Assembly (NCBI GenBank): GCA_019634625.1
Contig: JAHCBA010000007.1
Location: forward strand, 1-64,000
Direction of reading: 5' to 3'
Source: Verrucomicrobiia bacterium
GTDB lineage: Bacteria; Verrucomicrobiota; Verrucomicrobiia; Limisphaerales; CAIMTB01
Length of the DNA stretch: 64,000 bases
The notes below the pieces were generated by a model. It was not told the DNA's origin. It saw only the letters and a list, made by a program, of their open reading frames with translations, and made no database searches. The translations under genes and the position numbers were made by a program. This document shows positions 36,533 through 46,454 of this stretch, one piece after another; within the stretch, counting starts at the first letter, position 1; every line of letters starts with the position of its first letter.

Positions 36533-37854
36533 CCGTGTTCCTTCCTGGCCCGCAACCAGCGGCGCCTGCCGAATTCGAGAACCGCCACCGAACCCACGGC
36601 GAGGAGTACCCACGCCAGACGGCGAAGGGTGTCGAGGGGATCGGTGTCGGAACGCGGGGCGGGCTTGGGGGCGGAGTTGGGGGCAGAGTTGGGGGCGGGA
36701 TGGGTCGTGGCGGCCGTTGTCGGGACCGGGGTGGTGGCCGTCGCGGCCGGGCTGGGGACGGGGGGTTGGGAACCCGGGTCGTCCGGGGACTGGGGCGGGG
36801 GTGTCAGGGCGAGTTCGATGGGGGCGTCATCCCCGGGATCGTCATCCCACGGCTCCGGTTCGAGGAGGTCTTCGGAGTAGCCGAGGTTGAGGGCGGTGCC
36901 GGGGAGGCGGCGGCGTTGGGGATCGGTCGGGCCGCGCAGCACGATGCGGCTGATCTCGGTGCGGACGAGGGGGTTCTCCGGGTCGAAGCCCAGGACGCGC
37001 GCGGCGTGGGCCTGGCGTTGGGCGTCCCAGCGGGCGGGGACGAGAGGGCCCTGCATCCAGGAGCGGTCGAGTTCGCATTCGCAGTCCTGTCCGATGATGG
37101 CCAGCCGTTCCTGGAGGAGGGTCTGGGTGATGAGAGGCCCGTCGATGGGAGCGCCGAGGCGGCGGCCGCGTCCGTAGAGGAGCACGACCCGGGGGTCCTG
37201 GACGACCCGCGGTTCGAGGCCGAGACCCCAGACCGTGATGGCTTCGCGGGCGAGGTCGCCGGGGTGGAGAATCAGAAGGCGCGGCGGGTGGTCCACCGGT
37301 TTGGGCATCGAGGGCATGAGCCGGGCGATGCCGAGGATGGCGGCGTCGATGGCGTTGCGGGCGCGGGCATTGGCGGCGGTGTCCGTGCCCTCGATGAGCA
37401 GCACGACGGCGAAGGCGTCGAGGGTGGCCTGATGGATCTCGGAGCGGACCGGACTAAGGGCGATGCGTTCGAGGAGATCGATGGCGCCGGGACGATCGGC
37501 GGGAAGGGTGCCGGCGCGGGCCAGTTCGAGGCGGCGCCCGTCGGAGGCGACAAGGGCGAGGACGGGTTCGCCGGCGTCCGGGGAAGGTTCGAAGGCGAAC
37601 TCGATATTGGCATCGAGCAGGGCGGCGGCGGCGGCGGGACGGTACAGGTCGTGCCATGGGCCGGTGGCCGGGGCGGAGAGGACGAGGCGCCAGGGGGCTT
37701 CGCCGAGTTCGACGAAGCCGGTATCGCGGACGGAGTAGCGGCAGGCGAGAGCGACGGAGGCAAAGGCAACCAGGACGAGGGCCGCGAGGGGGACGGGGCG
37801 GGCGAGGCGGGAGCCGATGGGGCTGGGGTGCTCGGTGGTGAACGGTGAGTGCAT
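36529..37854 (-). CDS. Membrane-tethered extracytoplasmic protein of the exporter operon
   Basis: The 441-residue protein has an N-terminal hydrophobic segment (about 20-38) ending at a cysteine (SVALACRYSVRD), which may be a lipobox-like or signal-anchor element. A globular domain of about 320 residues follows, then a Pro/Ala/Thr-rich low-complexity stretch (about 350-405) and a C-terminal membrane helix (about 412-432) with a basic tail. I do not recognise the globular domain. Its stop overlaps the permease's TTG start, so the two are translationally coupled. It is inferred to be a partner of the FtsX-type exporter. Confidence 0.7.
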   Translation of the reverse strand: MHSPFTTEHPSPIGSRLARPVPLAALVLVAFASVALACRYSVRDTGFVELGEAPWRLVLSAPATGPWHDLYRPAAAAALLDANIEFAFEPSPDAGEPVLALVASDGRRLELARAGTLPADRPGAIDLLERIALSPVRSEIHQATLDAFAVVLLIEGTDTAANARARNAIDAAILGIARLMPSMPKPVDHPPRLLILHPGDLAREAITVWGLGLEPRVVQDPRVVLLYGRGRRLGAPIDGPLITQTLLQERLAIIGQDCECELDRSWMQGPLVPARWDAQRQAHAARVLGFDPENPLVRTEISRIVLRGPTDPQRRRLPGTALNLGYSEDLLEPEPWDDDPGDDAPIELALTPPPQSPDDPGSQPPVPSPAATATTPVPTTAATTHPAPNSAPNSAPKPAPRSDTDPLDTLRRLAWVLLAVGSVAVLEFGRRRWLRARKEHG

Positions 37855-37910
37855 CCGGCGGAGAGGACGGCGTTTGGGACGACGTTGAGGACGACGTTTG
37901 GCGGGTCAGC

Positions 37911-38717
37911 TTAGAGATCGCGACAGACGGGGCAATCGGGCAGCCGATGCGCCCGGAACTTTTTCACGGTCAGGGTGCGGAGGTCGAGCGTGAGCAAAAC
38001 CCCGGCGAGCGGGGATTCGAGGCCGGCGATGAGGCGGATGACTTCGAGGGCGGCCAGACTGCCGGCGGTGGCGGACACGGCGCCGAGCACCGGGAACTTG
38101 CGGGTCCAGTCGGGTCGATCCCCGGGATAAAGGCAACGGAGGCAGGGGGTGCGCCCGGGAATGAGGGTGGTGACGTGGACATCGAGGTCGAAGACGGCGG
38201 CCTCGACCATGGGTTTGCGGAGGGTGACGGCCGCCTGGTTGAGGGCGAAGCGTTCGGGGAAGAGCGGGGCGGCATCGACGACGACATCCGCCTGGCGGAC
38301 GAGGTCGAGGGCATTGGCGGGGGAGGGATTCTCGGGAATGGGGACGATGTCGAGCCGCGGATTGAGATCGTGGAGGCGGCGGACGGCGGATTCGAGGCGG
38401 GGCCGGCCGAGGGCGGCATGGGACATGAGGGTCTGGCGGTTGAGGTCGCTGGGTCGGAGGTTGCCCGCGTGGGCGAGGACGAGGCGTCCGACACCGGCGG
38501 CGGCGAGCTGGAGGGCCACGGAACCGCCGAGACCCCCGACGCGGGAGACCAGGACGCTGGCGGCCTTGAGGCGGCGTTGGGCGGGTTCCCCGAGGCCGTC
38601 GATGGCGAACTGCCAGTCGTGGATGGCGCGTTCCTCGTCGGTGAGTTCCGGGAGTTCTCCGTCATGGCGGGGAATGGGCGGGCGGTCAGGCCGGGCGCGG
38701 TTCGAGGCATCCGTCAT
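37911..38717 (-). CDS. MoeB/ThiF/HesA-family protein with altered nucleotide site
   Basis: 268 residues from the MTDASNRARP start. The E1-like fold is visible in VGGLGGSVALQLAAAGVGRL, then SDLNRQTLMS, and the zinc cysteines CLRC and CPVC near the C-terminus. Typical members adenylate a sulfur-carrier protein's C-terminal glycine (MoaD or ThiS). However, the usual GxGGxG entry reads VSRVGGLGG. The usual acidic D-x-D stretch before the SNLNRQ arginine is replaced by AHAGNLRPSDLNRQ, and the later TDN-type motif reads AAPLF. ATP binding may thus be weakened. Its start overlaps the end of modC by about 32 bases, which links it to molybdenum cofactor use. Confidence 0.8.
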   Translation of the reverse strand: MTDASNRARPDRPPIPRHDGELPELTDEERAIHDWQFAIDGLGEPAQRRLKAASVLVSRVGGLGGSVALQLAAAGVGRLVLAHAGNLRPSDLNRQTLMSHAALGRPRLESAVRRLHDLNPRLDIVPIPENPSPANALDLVRQADVVVDAAPLFPERFALNQAAVTLRKPMVEAAVFDLDVHVTTLIPGRTPCLRCLYPGDRPDWTRKFPVLGAVSATAGSLAALEVIRLIAGLESPLAGVLLTLDLRTLTVKKFRAHRLPDCPVCRDL

Positions 38718-39330
38718 GGAGCTGGAAGACGTGGGTGGCGAGGCGTTCGGCCTCGGCGCGGTTGTGGGTGATGTGGAGCACCGTGACCCGGGTGCGGGCG
38801 CGGATTTCGGCGAGGAGCTGGCAGAGGGATTCGCGGGTGTCCTGGTCGAGGGCGCTGAGGGGTTCATCGAGGCATAGAATGCGGGGCTGGAGGGCGAGGG
38901 CACGTCCGAGGGCCACGCGCTGGGCTTCGCCGCCGCTGAGGCCGGCGGGGTGGCGGTCGAGGAGGGGCAGCAGACCGAGCCAGCCGGCGACTTCCTGGAC
39001 GCGGGAGGCGATGCGGTCGGGGGCCCAGCGGCGGAGTTCGAGGGCGAAGGCGATCTGGCGGCGGACCTTGAGGTGGGCGAAGAGGGCGCCGTCCTGGGGA
39101 ACGAAACCGATGCCGCGCTCGGCGGGCGGAAGGTGGGTGACGTCCTGGTCGTCGAGCCGGATGCGGCCGGCATGGACGCGGCGGAGTCCGCAAACGGCTT
39201 CGAGGAGGGTGGTTTTGCCGGAGCCGGTGCGCCCCATGAGCATGCCGTAGGCGCCGGTGGGCAGGGTGAAATCGATATCGCGCAGGGAGAACGGCCCGGC
39301 GGAGACGTGGAGATGTTCGACGGCGATCAC
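38686..39330 (-). CDS. modC: Molybdate/tungstate ABC transporter ATPase
   Basis: About 214 residues from a GTG start at 39330 that overlaps the modB stop (GTGA). Walker A GRTGSGKTTL, signature LSGGEAQRVALGRALAL, Walker B RILCLDEPLSALDQD and the switch histidine VLHITHNRAE are all present. It lacks the C-terminal TOBE (oxyanion sensor) domain of classical ModC, so it resembles the shorter WtpC/ModC forms. It energises import through the adjacent ModB. Position between modB and the MoeB-like gene supports the assignment. Confidence 0.9.
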   Translation of the reverse strand: MIAVEHLHVSAGPFSLRDIDFTLPTGAYGMLMGRTGSGKTTLLEAVCGLRRVHAGRIRLDDQDVTHLPPAERGIGFVPQDGALFAHLKVRRQIAFALELRRWAPDRIASRVQEVAGWLGLLPLLDRHPAGLSGGEAQRVALGRALALQPRILCLDEPLSALDQDTRESLCQLLAEIRARTRVTVLHITHNRAEAERLATHVFQLHDGCLEPRPA

Positions 39331-40163
39331 GAGCGTTGGGGATGCCCGAGGGCGGATTCGTGCGCCCCGTGGCGGAGGATGAAGAGGGCCAGGAAGGCGG
39401 TGGCCACCATGAGGAGGGACACCGCCACGGCCGCCTCGAGATTGCCGATGCTGAGTTCGAGGAAGACGGTGGTCGAGAGGACCTCGGTCTTGAATCGGGT
39501 GGCGCCGGAGAAGACGAGGATCGGTCCGAATTCCCCGAGGGATCGCGCCCAGGCGAGGGTGGCGGCGGCCAGCATTCCGCGGCGGGCGGCGGGGAAGGCC
39601 ACGCGCCAGAAGGCCTGGGACCGGTGGCAGCCAAGGGTGAGGGCGACCTGTTCCGGTCGGGGATCGAGCTGGTCGAAGGTGGTGCGCATGGTGCGGACCG
39701 CGAAGGCGCAGGCAACCATGAATTGCGCGAGGATGATGCTGGGAATGGCGTAGGTGACCGGGATCCATCGTTCGATGAGGCGCCCGGGCGGGGTCTGGAA
39801 GAGGATCAACAGGCTGAGGCCGACGACGAGCGGGGGCAGGACGATGGGGATGTCGATGGCCAGATCCACGAGGCCCCGTCCGGGGAAGCGCGTTCGAGCC
39901 AGCAGATAACCGAGGGGCACGGCCACCCAGAGCGACAGAAGGGTGGTGAGGGTGCAGGTGAGAAGGCTGAGGCGGATCGCGTAGCGGATCTCCGGGGATT
40001 GGAGGGCGGCCCAGAGGTGACCCGGGGTCGTGTAGAACAAGTCGGCCACCAGCATGGCGGCCAGCAGCACAAGGTACGAACTGCCGAGGACGGCGAGGGC
40101 GAGGTAGAACCGGACGTCACGGCCCGACAGGGGCGCGGCGTCCATGCCGGTGCGGCGGATCAT
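39327..40163 (-). CDS. modB: Molybdate/tungstate ABC transporter permease
   Basis: The 278-residue protein has about six membrane helices and the EAA-loop region LTLGCHRSQAFWRVAFPAAR. It is followed by the GILAAATLAWARSLGEFGP-like block (here GMLAAATLAWARSLGEFGPI), the hallmark of molybdate/sulfate permeases. It starts MIRRTGMDAAP; a second ATG at codon 7 is possible. Its ATG overlaps the stop of the upstream ModA fusion by four bases, and it overlaps modC. Confidence 0.93.
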   Translation of the reverse strand: MIRRTGMDAAPLSGRDVRFYLALAVLGSSYLVLLAAMLVADLFYTTPGHLWAALQSPEIRYAIRLSLLTCTLTTLLSLWVAVPLGYLLARTRFPGRGLVDLAIDIPIVLPPLVVGLSLLILFQTPPGRLIERWIPVTYAIPSIILAQFMVACAFAVRTMRTTFDQLDPRPEQVALTLGCHRSQAFWRVAFPAARRGMLAAATLAWARSLGEFGPILVFSGATRFKTEVLSTTVFLELSIGNLEAAVAVSLLMVATAFLALFILRHGAHESALGHPQRS

Positions 40164-41650
40164 GGGGAGGGAACCCTCCAGCGGAAACCGGTCGTCTCGA
40201 ACCGGCGCCGGGACTCCTCGGAACAGAGGGTGTCCATGAGGCGCCGCATCAGTTGCGGGTACCGGGTCTGGCGCCCGACGGCGAGGGGTTGGATCGCGGT
40301 GGCACCGTCGAGGGAAATGGGAATCACCGCGATGGCCTCGCCGGCGGCGCGGGTGTTGGCCTCATACACGACGACCGCATCGAGGCCGCCGGCGCGGAGT
40401 TGGTTGACCAGAAGATCCGCGGTGGGGGTCTGCACGACGACGTTGGCCATGACGGCTTCCAACCAGCCGTGCTTTCGGAGGAGCCGGGCGGAAAGGGCGC
40501 CGAGAGCACTTTGTTCCTCGTTGGCGAGACCCACCTTCAAGCCGGGGCGGGCGAGGTCTTGAAGGGACTGGAGGCCCCGGGGATTGCCCGGGGGCGTCGC
40601 GATCACCATCCGCGTTTCGGCCAGCTCGACCGCGGCGTGGAACTCGTCCCCGACCGTCCGCATGAACGAGACGTCGCAGGCGAAGTAGCCGTCGGGCTTC
40701 TGTCCGGCACGAATCTGGGCGGTGAGGATGCCGCAGCCGTTGTACACCCGCTGGATGCCGACCCCTTCGCGGGCTTCGAAGGCGCGCAGGGTTTCTTCGA
40801 TGGCGACGCGGTTGACGCCGCCGCTGAAGAGGATGAGTTCCGGCGACCGAACCCAGGGGTCGCCCGCGACGGGGGCGAATCCATGTTCGGCCATGTGCCG
40901 TCCGCCGCGTTCCGGGGCGGCCAGGAATCGCGCCAGGGCGAGGGCGGCGGCGGGCTGGGTGCAGGCTTCGAGGACGCCGACGGCGACCTCCGAGGCGGCG
41001 TCCGCGAAGGTGGCGTCGGGGACCGCATCGAGTTCGGGATACTGACGGACCGTGGCGTCCCAGACGATGGCGGCGTCGGCGGTGCCGAGTTTCAGGTCGT
41101 TGGCGAGGTCGTTGACGGTGGGCTTGAAGGCGCGGGCGCGGGTCTCGAAGCGGTCCCATGTGCCGCGCGCCAGGAGGGTGTCCCGGACCACGCGACCGAT
41201 GGCGGCGGCATCGGGATTGGCGAGGACCAGGTGGACATCCTCGCGCAGCAGATCGTCGAGGGAACGGATGGCCTTGGGATTGCCCCGGGCGACGGCGATC
41301 GTCGGGGTGAGGCGGGCCAGCGGGATGACCTCGGCGAGGAGCGCGTTCGAGCGGGCGATCTCGATGAAGAAATGGTCGGCGGCCACGAAGAGGTCCCCGA
41401 CGCGGGAAACGCGGAGATTGGCCAGGAGCGTGCCCGAGCCGCCGTACTGGATCTGGACCCGGGCGCCGGTCTCGGCCTCGAAGGCGCGGACGGCGGGCTC
41501 GATGGCGGGTTGAAGGCCGGCGGCGCAATAAACCAGGAGCGGCGGGCCCTGGGCGTGGCGCGTGCGGTCGCGCGACGGATTCCAGGCGAGCAGGGCGACC
41601 AGCAGGGCGCCGACCGCGATCGAACCGAGGATGACGAGGCGTTGGGACAT
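40160..41650 (-). CDS. modA: Tandem-fused molybdate-binding protein (ModA-ModA)
   Basis: The 496-residue protein has one N-terminal membrane anchor (about residues 5-24) and two consecutive periplasmic oxyanion-binding domains. Domain 1 (about 36-265) begins LLVYCAAGLQPAIEPAVRAF and has GARVQIQYGGSGTLLANLRV. Domain 2 (about 268-490) begins LILFSGGVNRVAIEETLRAF and has VGIQRVYNGCGILTAQI. Usual ModA is about 230-260 residues with a single domain, so this is a fusion of two. It is first in the ModA-ModB-ModC-MoeB-like operon. It is inferred to be membrane-tethered and to deliver molybdate or tungstate from two binding sites. The two domains are diverged, so they may differ in specificity. Confidence 0.88.
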   Translation of the reverse strand: MSQRLVILGSIAVGALLVALLAWNPSRDRTRHAQGPPLLVYCAAGLQPAIEPAVRAFEAETGARVQIQYGGSGTLLANLRVSRVGDLFVAADHFFIEIARSNALLAEVIPLARLTPTIAVARGNPKAIRSLDDLLREDVHLVLANPDAAAIGRVVRDTLLARGTWDRFETRARAFKPTVNDLANDLKLGTADAAIVWDATVRQYPELDAVPDATFADAASEVAVGVLEACTQPAAALALARFLAAPERGGRHMAEHGFAPVAGDPWVRSPELILFSGGVNRVAIEETLRAFEAREGVGIQRVYNGCGILTAQIRAGQKPDGYFACDVSFMRTVGDEFHAAVELAETRMVIATPPGNPRGLQSLQDLARPGLKVGLANEEQSALGALSARLLRKHGWLEAVMANVVVQTPTADLLVNQLRAGGLDAVVVYEANTRAAGEAIAVIPISLDGATAIQPLAVGRQTRYPQLMRRLMDTLCSEESRRRFETTGFRWRVPSP

Positions 41651-41879
41651 GAGGCACGGCTCCGGACCGGCCCCCCGCGACTAGGGTTTTGCAGCGCGGG
41701 TGTCAAGGAGCGCCCCGTCACGATTCGGCATCCGCGAAGGCGTCCCCCTTCCCCTGCGCACCGGAACCGAACCCCGTTCCGGGGCAAACCCCTTGCCGAT
41801 CGGCTGCGCCGGCAACGGTGCGATCGCATTGACCATGGGCGCATTGGCGACTTGTCGGAAGGGGCCAAGGGATCGGGGT

Positions 41880-42045
41880 CGGGGCGGTGCATCCCCAAGT
41901 TGTCGGTACCGAGCCAGCGAATCGGAGGGACGAGCTCCGCGAGTCCTCAATCCATTGCCCCACTCCACTGCGGCCTCGTGGAACTCGGCCCTCCGAGACG
42001 AGGCTTCGCGAAATTCGCACCTCTCCCCACAACCTCGGGATTCGA
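41880..42045. repeat. Dispersed module in inverted orientation
   Basis: Bounded by GGTGCATCCCCAAGTTGTCG at about 41886-41905 and ACAACCTCGGGATTCGATGG at about 42031-42050, this module contains GGAGGGACGAGCTCCGCGAG, GCGGCCTCGTGGAACTCGGC, and CGAGGCTTCGCGAAATTCGC. It is the reverse complement of the 27.1 and 56.0 kb copies. It marks the left edge of the accessory island. The remaining bases from 41651 to 42091 hold no gene that I can support. Confidence 0.82.
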
Positions 42046-42091
42046 TGGAAATCCGGTCGCCGGGCCGGTGCCGCCCGGTTAGGGTGCTCGC

Positions 42092-42190
42092 ATGACAGCG
42101 GATGAGCTCAAAGCGCTTCCGATTGCGGAAAAGTTCCAGAAGATGAGCGGCCTCCGGCAGCATTTCACGATTCGTTGGAATCTCAACTGA
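42092..42190 (+). pseudogene. Remnant of an addiction-module antitoxin N-terminus
   Basis: A 32-codon frame begins MTADELKALPIAEKFQKM, closely matching the start of small addiction-module component proteins (PF09720-type, usual length about 70-85). After that match the sequence departs from the family and stops at 42190. It lacks the C-terminal half and has no toxin gene beside it. The stop is 19 bases before the ATPase gene. It is probably a leftover of a toxin-antitoxin pair at this island. Confidence 0.6.
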
Positions 42191-42209
42191 GCTCTGATAG
42201 GACGTTTCC

Positions 42210-43514
42210 ATGTATCTCCACAAAGTCTCGCTCCGAAACATTCGCGGTTTCGAGACCCTCGATTTTGAACTGGCCCGACCGGACGGCAAGTACGCCGGCT
42301 GGACGGTGTTCACCGGTGACAACGGCTCGGGCAAGAGCACCCTGCTGAAAGCAATCGCCGTTGGGCTTCTTGGAAAGGACACCTCGCGGTCTCTGCAACC
42401 GAGTTTTCACCGCTGGACTCGTGACGGCTCCGCCGGGGCAGCATCTTTCATCCAGCTTGAGATCGTCCGCATGGACCACGACGATGCCCTCACCGTTGCG
42501 GGACAGAAGCCTTCACCGGGGCCGTTTCCCGCCAGGATTGAGTTCAAGAATGGTGGCAGAGAAACAAGCATCCAGTCCACCATCCCGCCGGGAAAACCAA
42601 AGACCTACCAGACTCCCGACCGCACGATCTGGTCGCCTGATGCGACCGGTTGGTTTGCTTGTGGTTATGGCCCATTCCGCCGCGTCTTCGGCGCGTCGCC
42701 TGAAGCGACACGGCAAATGGTCGCTCCCACCACTGGGCGTTTTGTCACCATGTTTCAGGAAGCTGCCTCGCTGGCCGAGGTGGATCAATGGCTGCGGTTG
42801 CTCGATCACAAGAAGTTGGAAAACAAGGATGCGGAAGCGGAACAACTCGCTCTTGTCTTGGAACTCCTCCGCGACGATCTGATGCCCAACCGGATTACCG
42901 TGGATCGGGTGGATTCCGACGGTCTCTGGCTCAAGGATCGCAATGGCGTCCAGCTGGCTTGGGGAGAAATGAGCGACGGCTACCGCGCCGCCGCCGCCTT
43001 GCTGGCGGATATTGTCCGGCATCTGATCGGCACTTATGGGCTGGACGGACTGACCGAAAAGACCAAAGAAGGGAAAACCGTCATCAAGCGCAGCGGCGTG
43101 GTGTTGATTGATGAAATTGACGCGCACCTCCACCCCGAATGGCAGCGCGAGATCGGCTTCTGGCTCAAACGGCATTTTCCCAACATCCAGTTTCTCGTCA
43201 CCACCCATAGTCCTTTGATCTGTCAGGCGGCGGATCCCAACGGGCTGTTTAGGCTTCCAGAACCGGGCAGCGACGCCCATCCCCACCCATTGTCAGATGA
43301 GGATTATCGCAAGGTGATTGCCTCGCGCCCCGACACCATCCTGCTCTCACCGGCGTTCGGTCTGCAGAACACGCGGTCTCCCCGAGCCGTCGAAGGCCGC
43401 GCTGAGTTCGCGAAGCTGCAAGCCAAGAAGCGCGCCGGTGGCAGGTTGACCACAGACGAGAAGCAGCGCGCGGATCAACTTCAACTCTTCGCCGCTCCCG
43501 AGGAGGAGACTTGA
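42210..43514 (+). CDS. ptuA: AAA/ABC-type ATPase of a Septu-like defence pair (PtuA-like)
   Basis: The 434-residue ATPase begins MYLHKVSLRNIRGFETLDFE, the RecF/SMC-type opening. Walker A GDNGSGKST is at residues 36-44. The Walker B and D-loop are in VVLIDEIDAHLHPEWQREI (about 297-315), and the switch histidine in FLVTTHSPLIC. The AAA-15/OLD-like head has no long coiled coil. It is followed three bases later by an HNH endonuclease gene, which is the layout of Septu type I, where PtuA and PtuB form one complex acting on invading DNA. No reverse transcriptase (retron) or other third component is next to it. GC appears lower than in flanking genes, in line with transfer. Confidence 0.8.
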   Translation: MYLHKVSLRNIRGFETLDFELARPDGKYAGWTVFTGDNGSGKSTLLKAIAVGLLGKDTSRSLQPSFHRWTRDGSAGAASFIQLEIVRMDHDDALTVAGQKPSPGPFPARIEFKNGGRETSIQSTIPPGKPKTYQTPDRTIWSPDATGWFACGYGPFRRVFGASPEATRQMVAPTTGRFVTMFQEAASLAEVDQWLRLLDHKKLENKDAEAEQLALVLELLRDDLMPNRITVDRVDSDGLWLKDRNGVQLAWGEMSDGYRAAAALLADIVRHLIGTYGLDGLTEKTKEGKTVIKRSGVVLIDEIDAHLHPEWQREIGFWLKRHFPNIQFLVTTHSPLICQAADPNGLFRLPEPGSDAHPHPLSDEDYRKVIASRPDTILLSPAFGLQNTRSPRAVEGRAEFAKLQAKKRAGGRLTTDEKQRADQLQLFAAPEEET

Positions 43515-43517
43515 GCC

Positions 43518-45166
<1,649 letters not shown>

Positions 45167-45363
45167 ATCGGCCGTGCCTGATCCGTGGATGGCGTGCGGG
45201 CCATGCACCGCCAATGCTCAGTGGCTGTCGTCGGAGCACCATGCAGGCTCGATGGGAATCGCGTGGGTGGAGCCGCCCCTGTCCGATTGGAGTGTGCGAG
45301 GCGGGAGCGGTGCCTGGCAAACCGGACGGATCCGGCTCCCTGGTTCGAACTGCCGGAGTGGGA

Positions 45364-46146
45364 TCACATGGGTTCGCGCCCGGAGGGAGCTTTCCGTACG
45401 GCCTTCCGGTAGGCGCTGGGCGTTACCCCCATGGCTGCATGAAACGCCCGGCTGAAGGCGCTGTGATCGTAGAAGCCGCACTGGTGGGCAATCTCCGAGA
45501 CCACCAGGCTGGTTTCGCGCAGCAGCCGGGCGGCAGCGGCCAGGCGGGTCCGGGTGAGAAATTGGCCGGGAGTGAGATCGAAGAACCGATGGATGAGCCG
45601 GGCAAGCCTGGGGGGCGTCAGTCCCGCCCGGCGGGCCAGGCTGGCAGGGGTGACGGACTCCGCGGGGTTCTTCTCAAAACTTTCCAGCGCTGCCGCCAAT
45701 TCCACCGGAATACTCCGGGGATCCACCGGCGCCCGCACGTCGCGCGAGATGCCGACCAGCCCGATGACCTTTCCGGCCGTGTCCCGGAGCGGCAACTTGG
45801 TGGTCAGGCACCACACCGGCTTTCGCGGCAGGTACCATTGCTGTTCAAGATGGTCGATAAGCGGCTTTCCGGTACGCAACACCTGGGCGTCCTGCTCGGC
45901 GGGCAGACGGCCAAGATCGCCCGGGCAGATGTCGCTGGGGCATCGGCCCAGCACCTGCGACTTGTGGCGATAACCGTGCCGCTTGATCAGGGAGGCGTTC
46001 ACCGCCACATACCGTCCCGCGCGGTCCTTCACGAAGAAGGCGAGGTCGGGGGCGTGATCGAAGAGTTCCGCCAACACCCCGGCCGCCACCACAAGGTTGG
46101 TGGCCTGCAGCCGGGCACCCAGGCCACTGATTGTGCCGACTTTCAC
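45364..46146 (-). CDS. PAS-AraC family transcriptional regulator
   Basis: The 260-residue protein has an N-terminal PAS domain (about 25-135; FDHAPDLAFFVKDRAGRYVA and LVGISRDVRAP). An AraC-type double helix-turn-helix follows at about 155-250 (VTPASLARRAGLTPPRLARL and VSEIAHQCGFYDHSAFSRAF). It is probably a ligand-responsive regulator for a catabolic or surface-polysaccharide locus. It is divergent from the peptidase gene downstream, with a 300-base gap containing a short ORF of unknown nature. Confidence 0.88.
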   Translation of the reverse strand: MKVGTISGLGARLQATNLVVAAGVLAELFDHAPDLAFFVKDRAGRYVAVNASLIKRHGYRHKSQVLGRCPSDICPGDLGRLPAEQDAQVLRTGKPLIDHLEQQWYLPRKPVWCLTTKLPLRDTAGKVIGLVGISRDVRAPVDPRSIPVELAAALESFEKNPAESVTPASLARRAGLTPPRLARLIHRFFDLTPGQFLTRTRLAAAARLLRETSLVVSEIAHQCGFYDHSAFSRAFHAAMGVTPSAYRKAVRKAPSGREPM

Positions 46147-46244
46147 GGTCGAGCGTTGGAATAAGCCAAGCCAGAAGGCAAACCAAAGGTAAACTGTGAC
46201 TGGGCCAAGCCCACCCGCAGTCCTGCCGATCGCCGGTCCTGCGG

Positions 46245-46454
46245 TTGACCGCGGAACACCGATATAACCTGCGCGAACAAGTGAACCGCGAAACTCTTGA
46301 GGCGCTGGCCAAGGTGAGCGATCTGATGGGCGGGGGGGTTCGACCCAGGAGTCTGATGGCCGGTTTCCTTGCGGCGGCCAATCAGAACTACTTGGGCACG
46401 CTCAACCCGTGGGCGTGGGCGTGGGTGATTGGAAACCTGAAGGAACATGCATAG
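46245..46454 (+). other. Short unidentified open frame before the peptidase gene
   Basis: A 69-codon frame starts with TTG and overlaps the peptidase start by eight bases. The product (LREQVNRETLEALAKVSDLM, then NYLGTLNPWAWAWVIGNLKE) has a natural-looking amphipathic composition. I do not recognise it. It may be the end of a decayed gene, since no strong start precedes it, or a short leader peptide. The bases 46147-46244 have no recognisable element. Confidence 0.3.
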
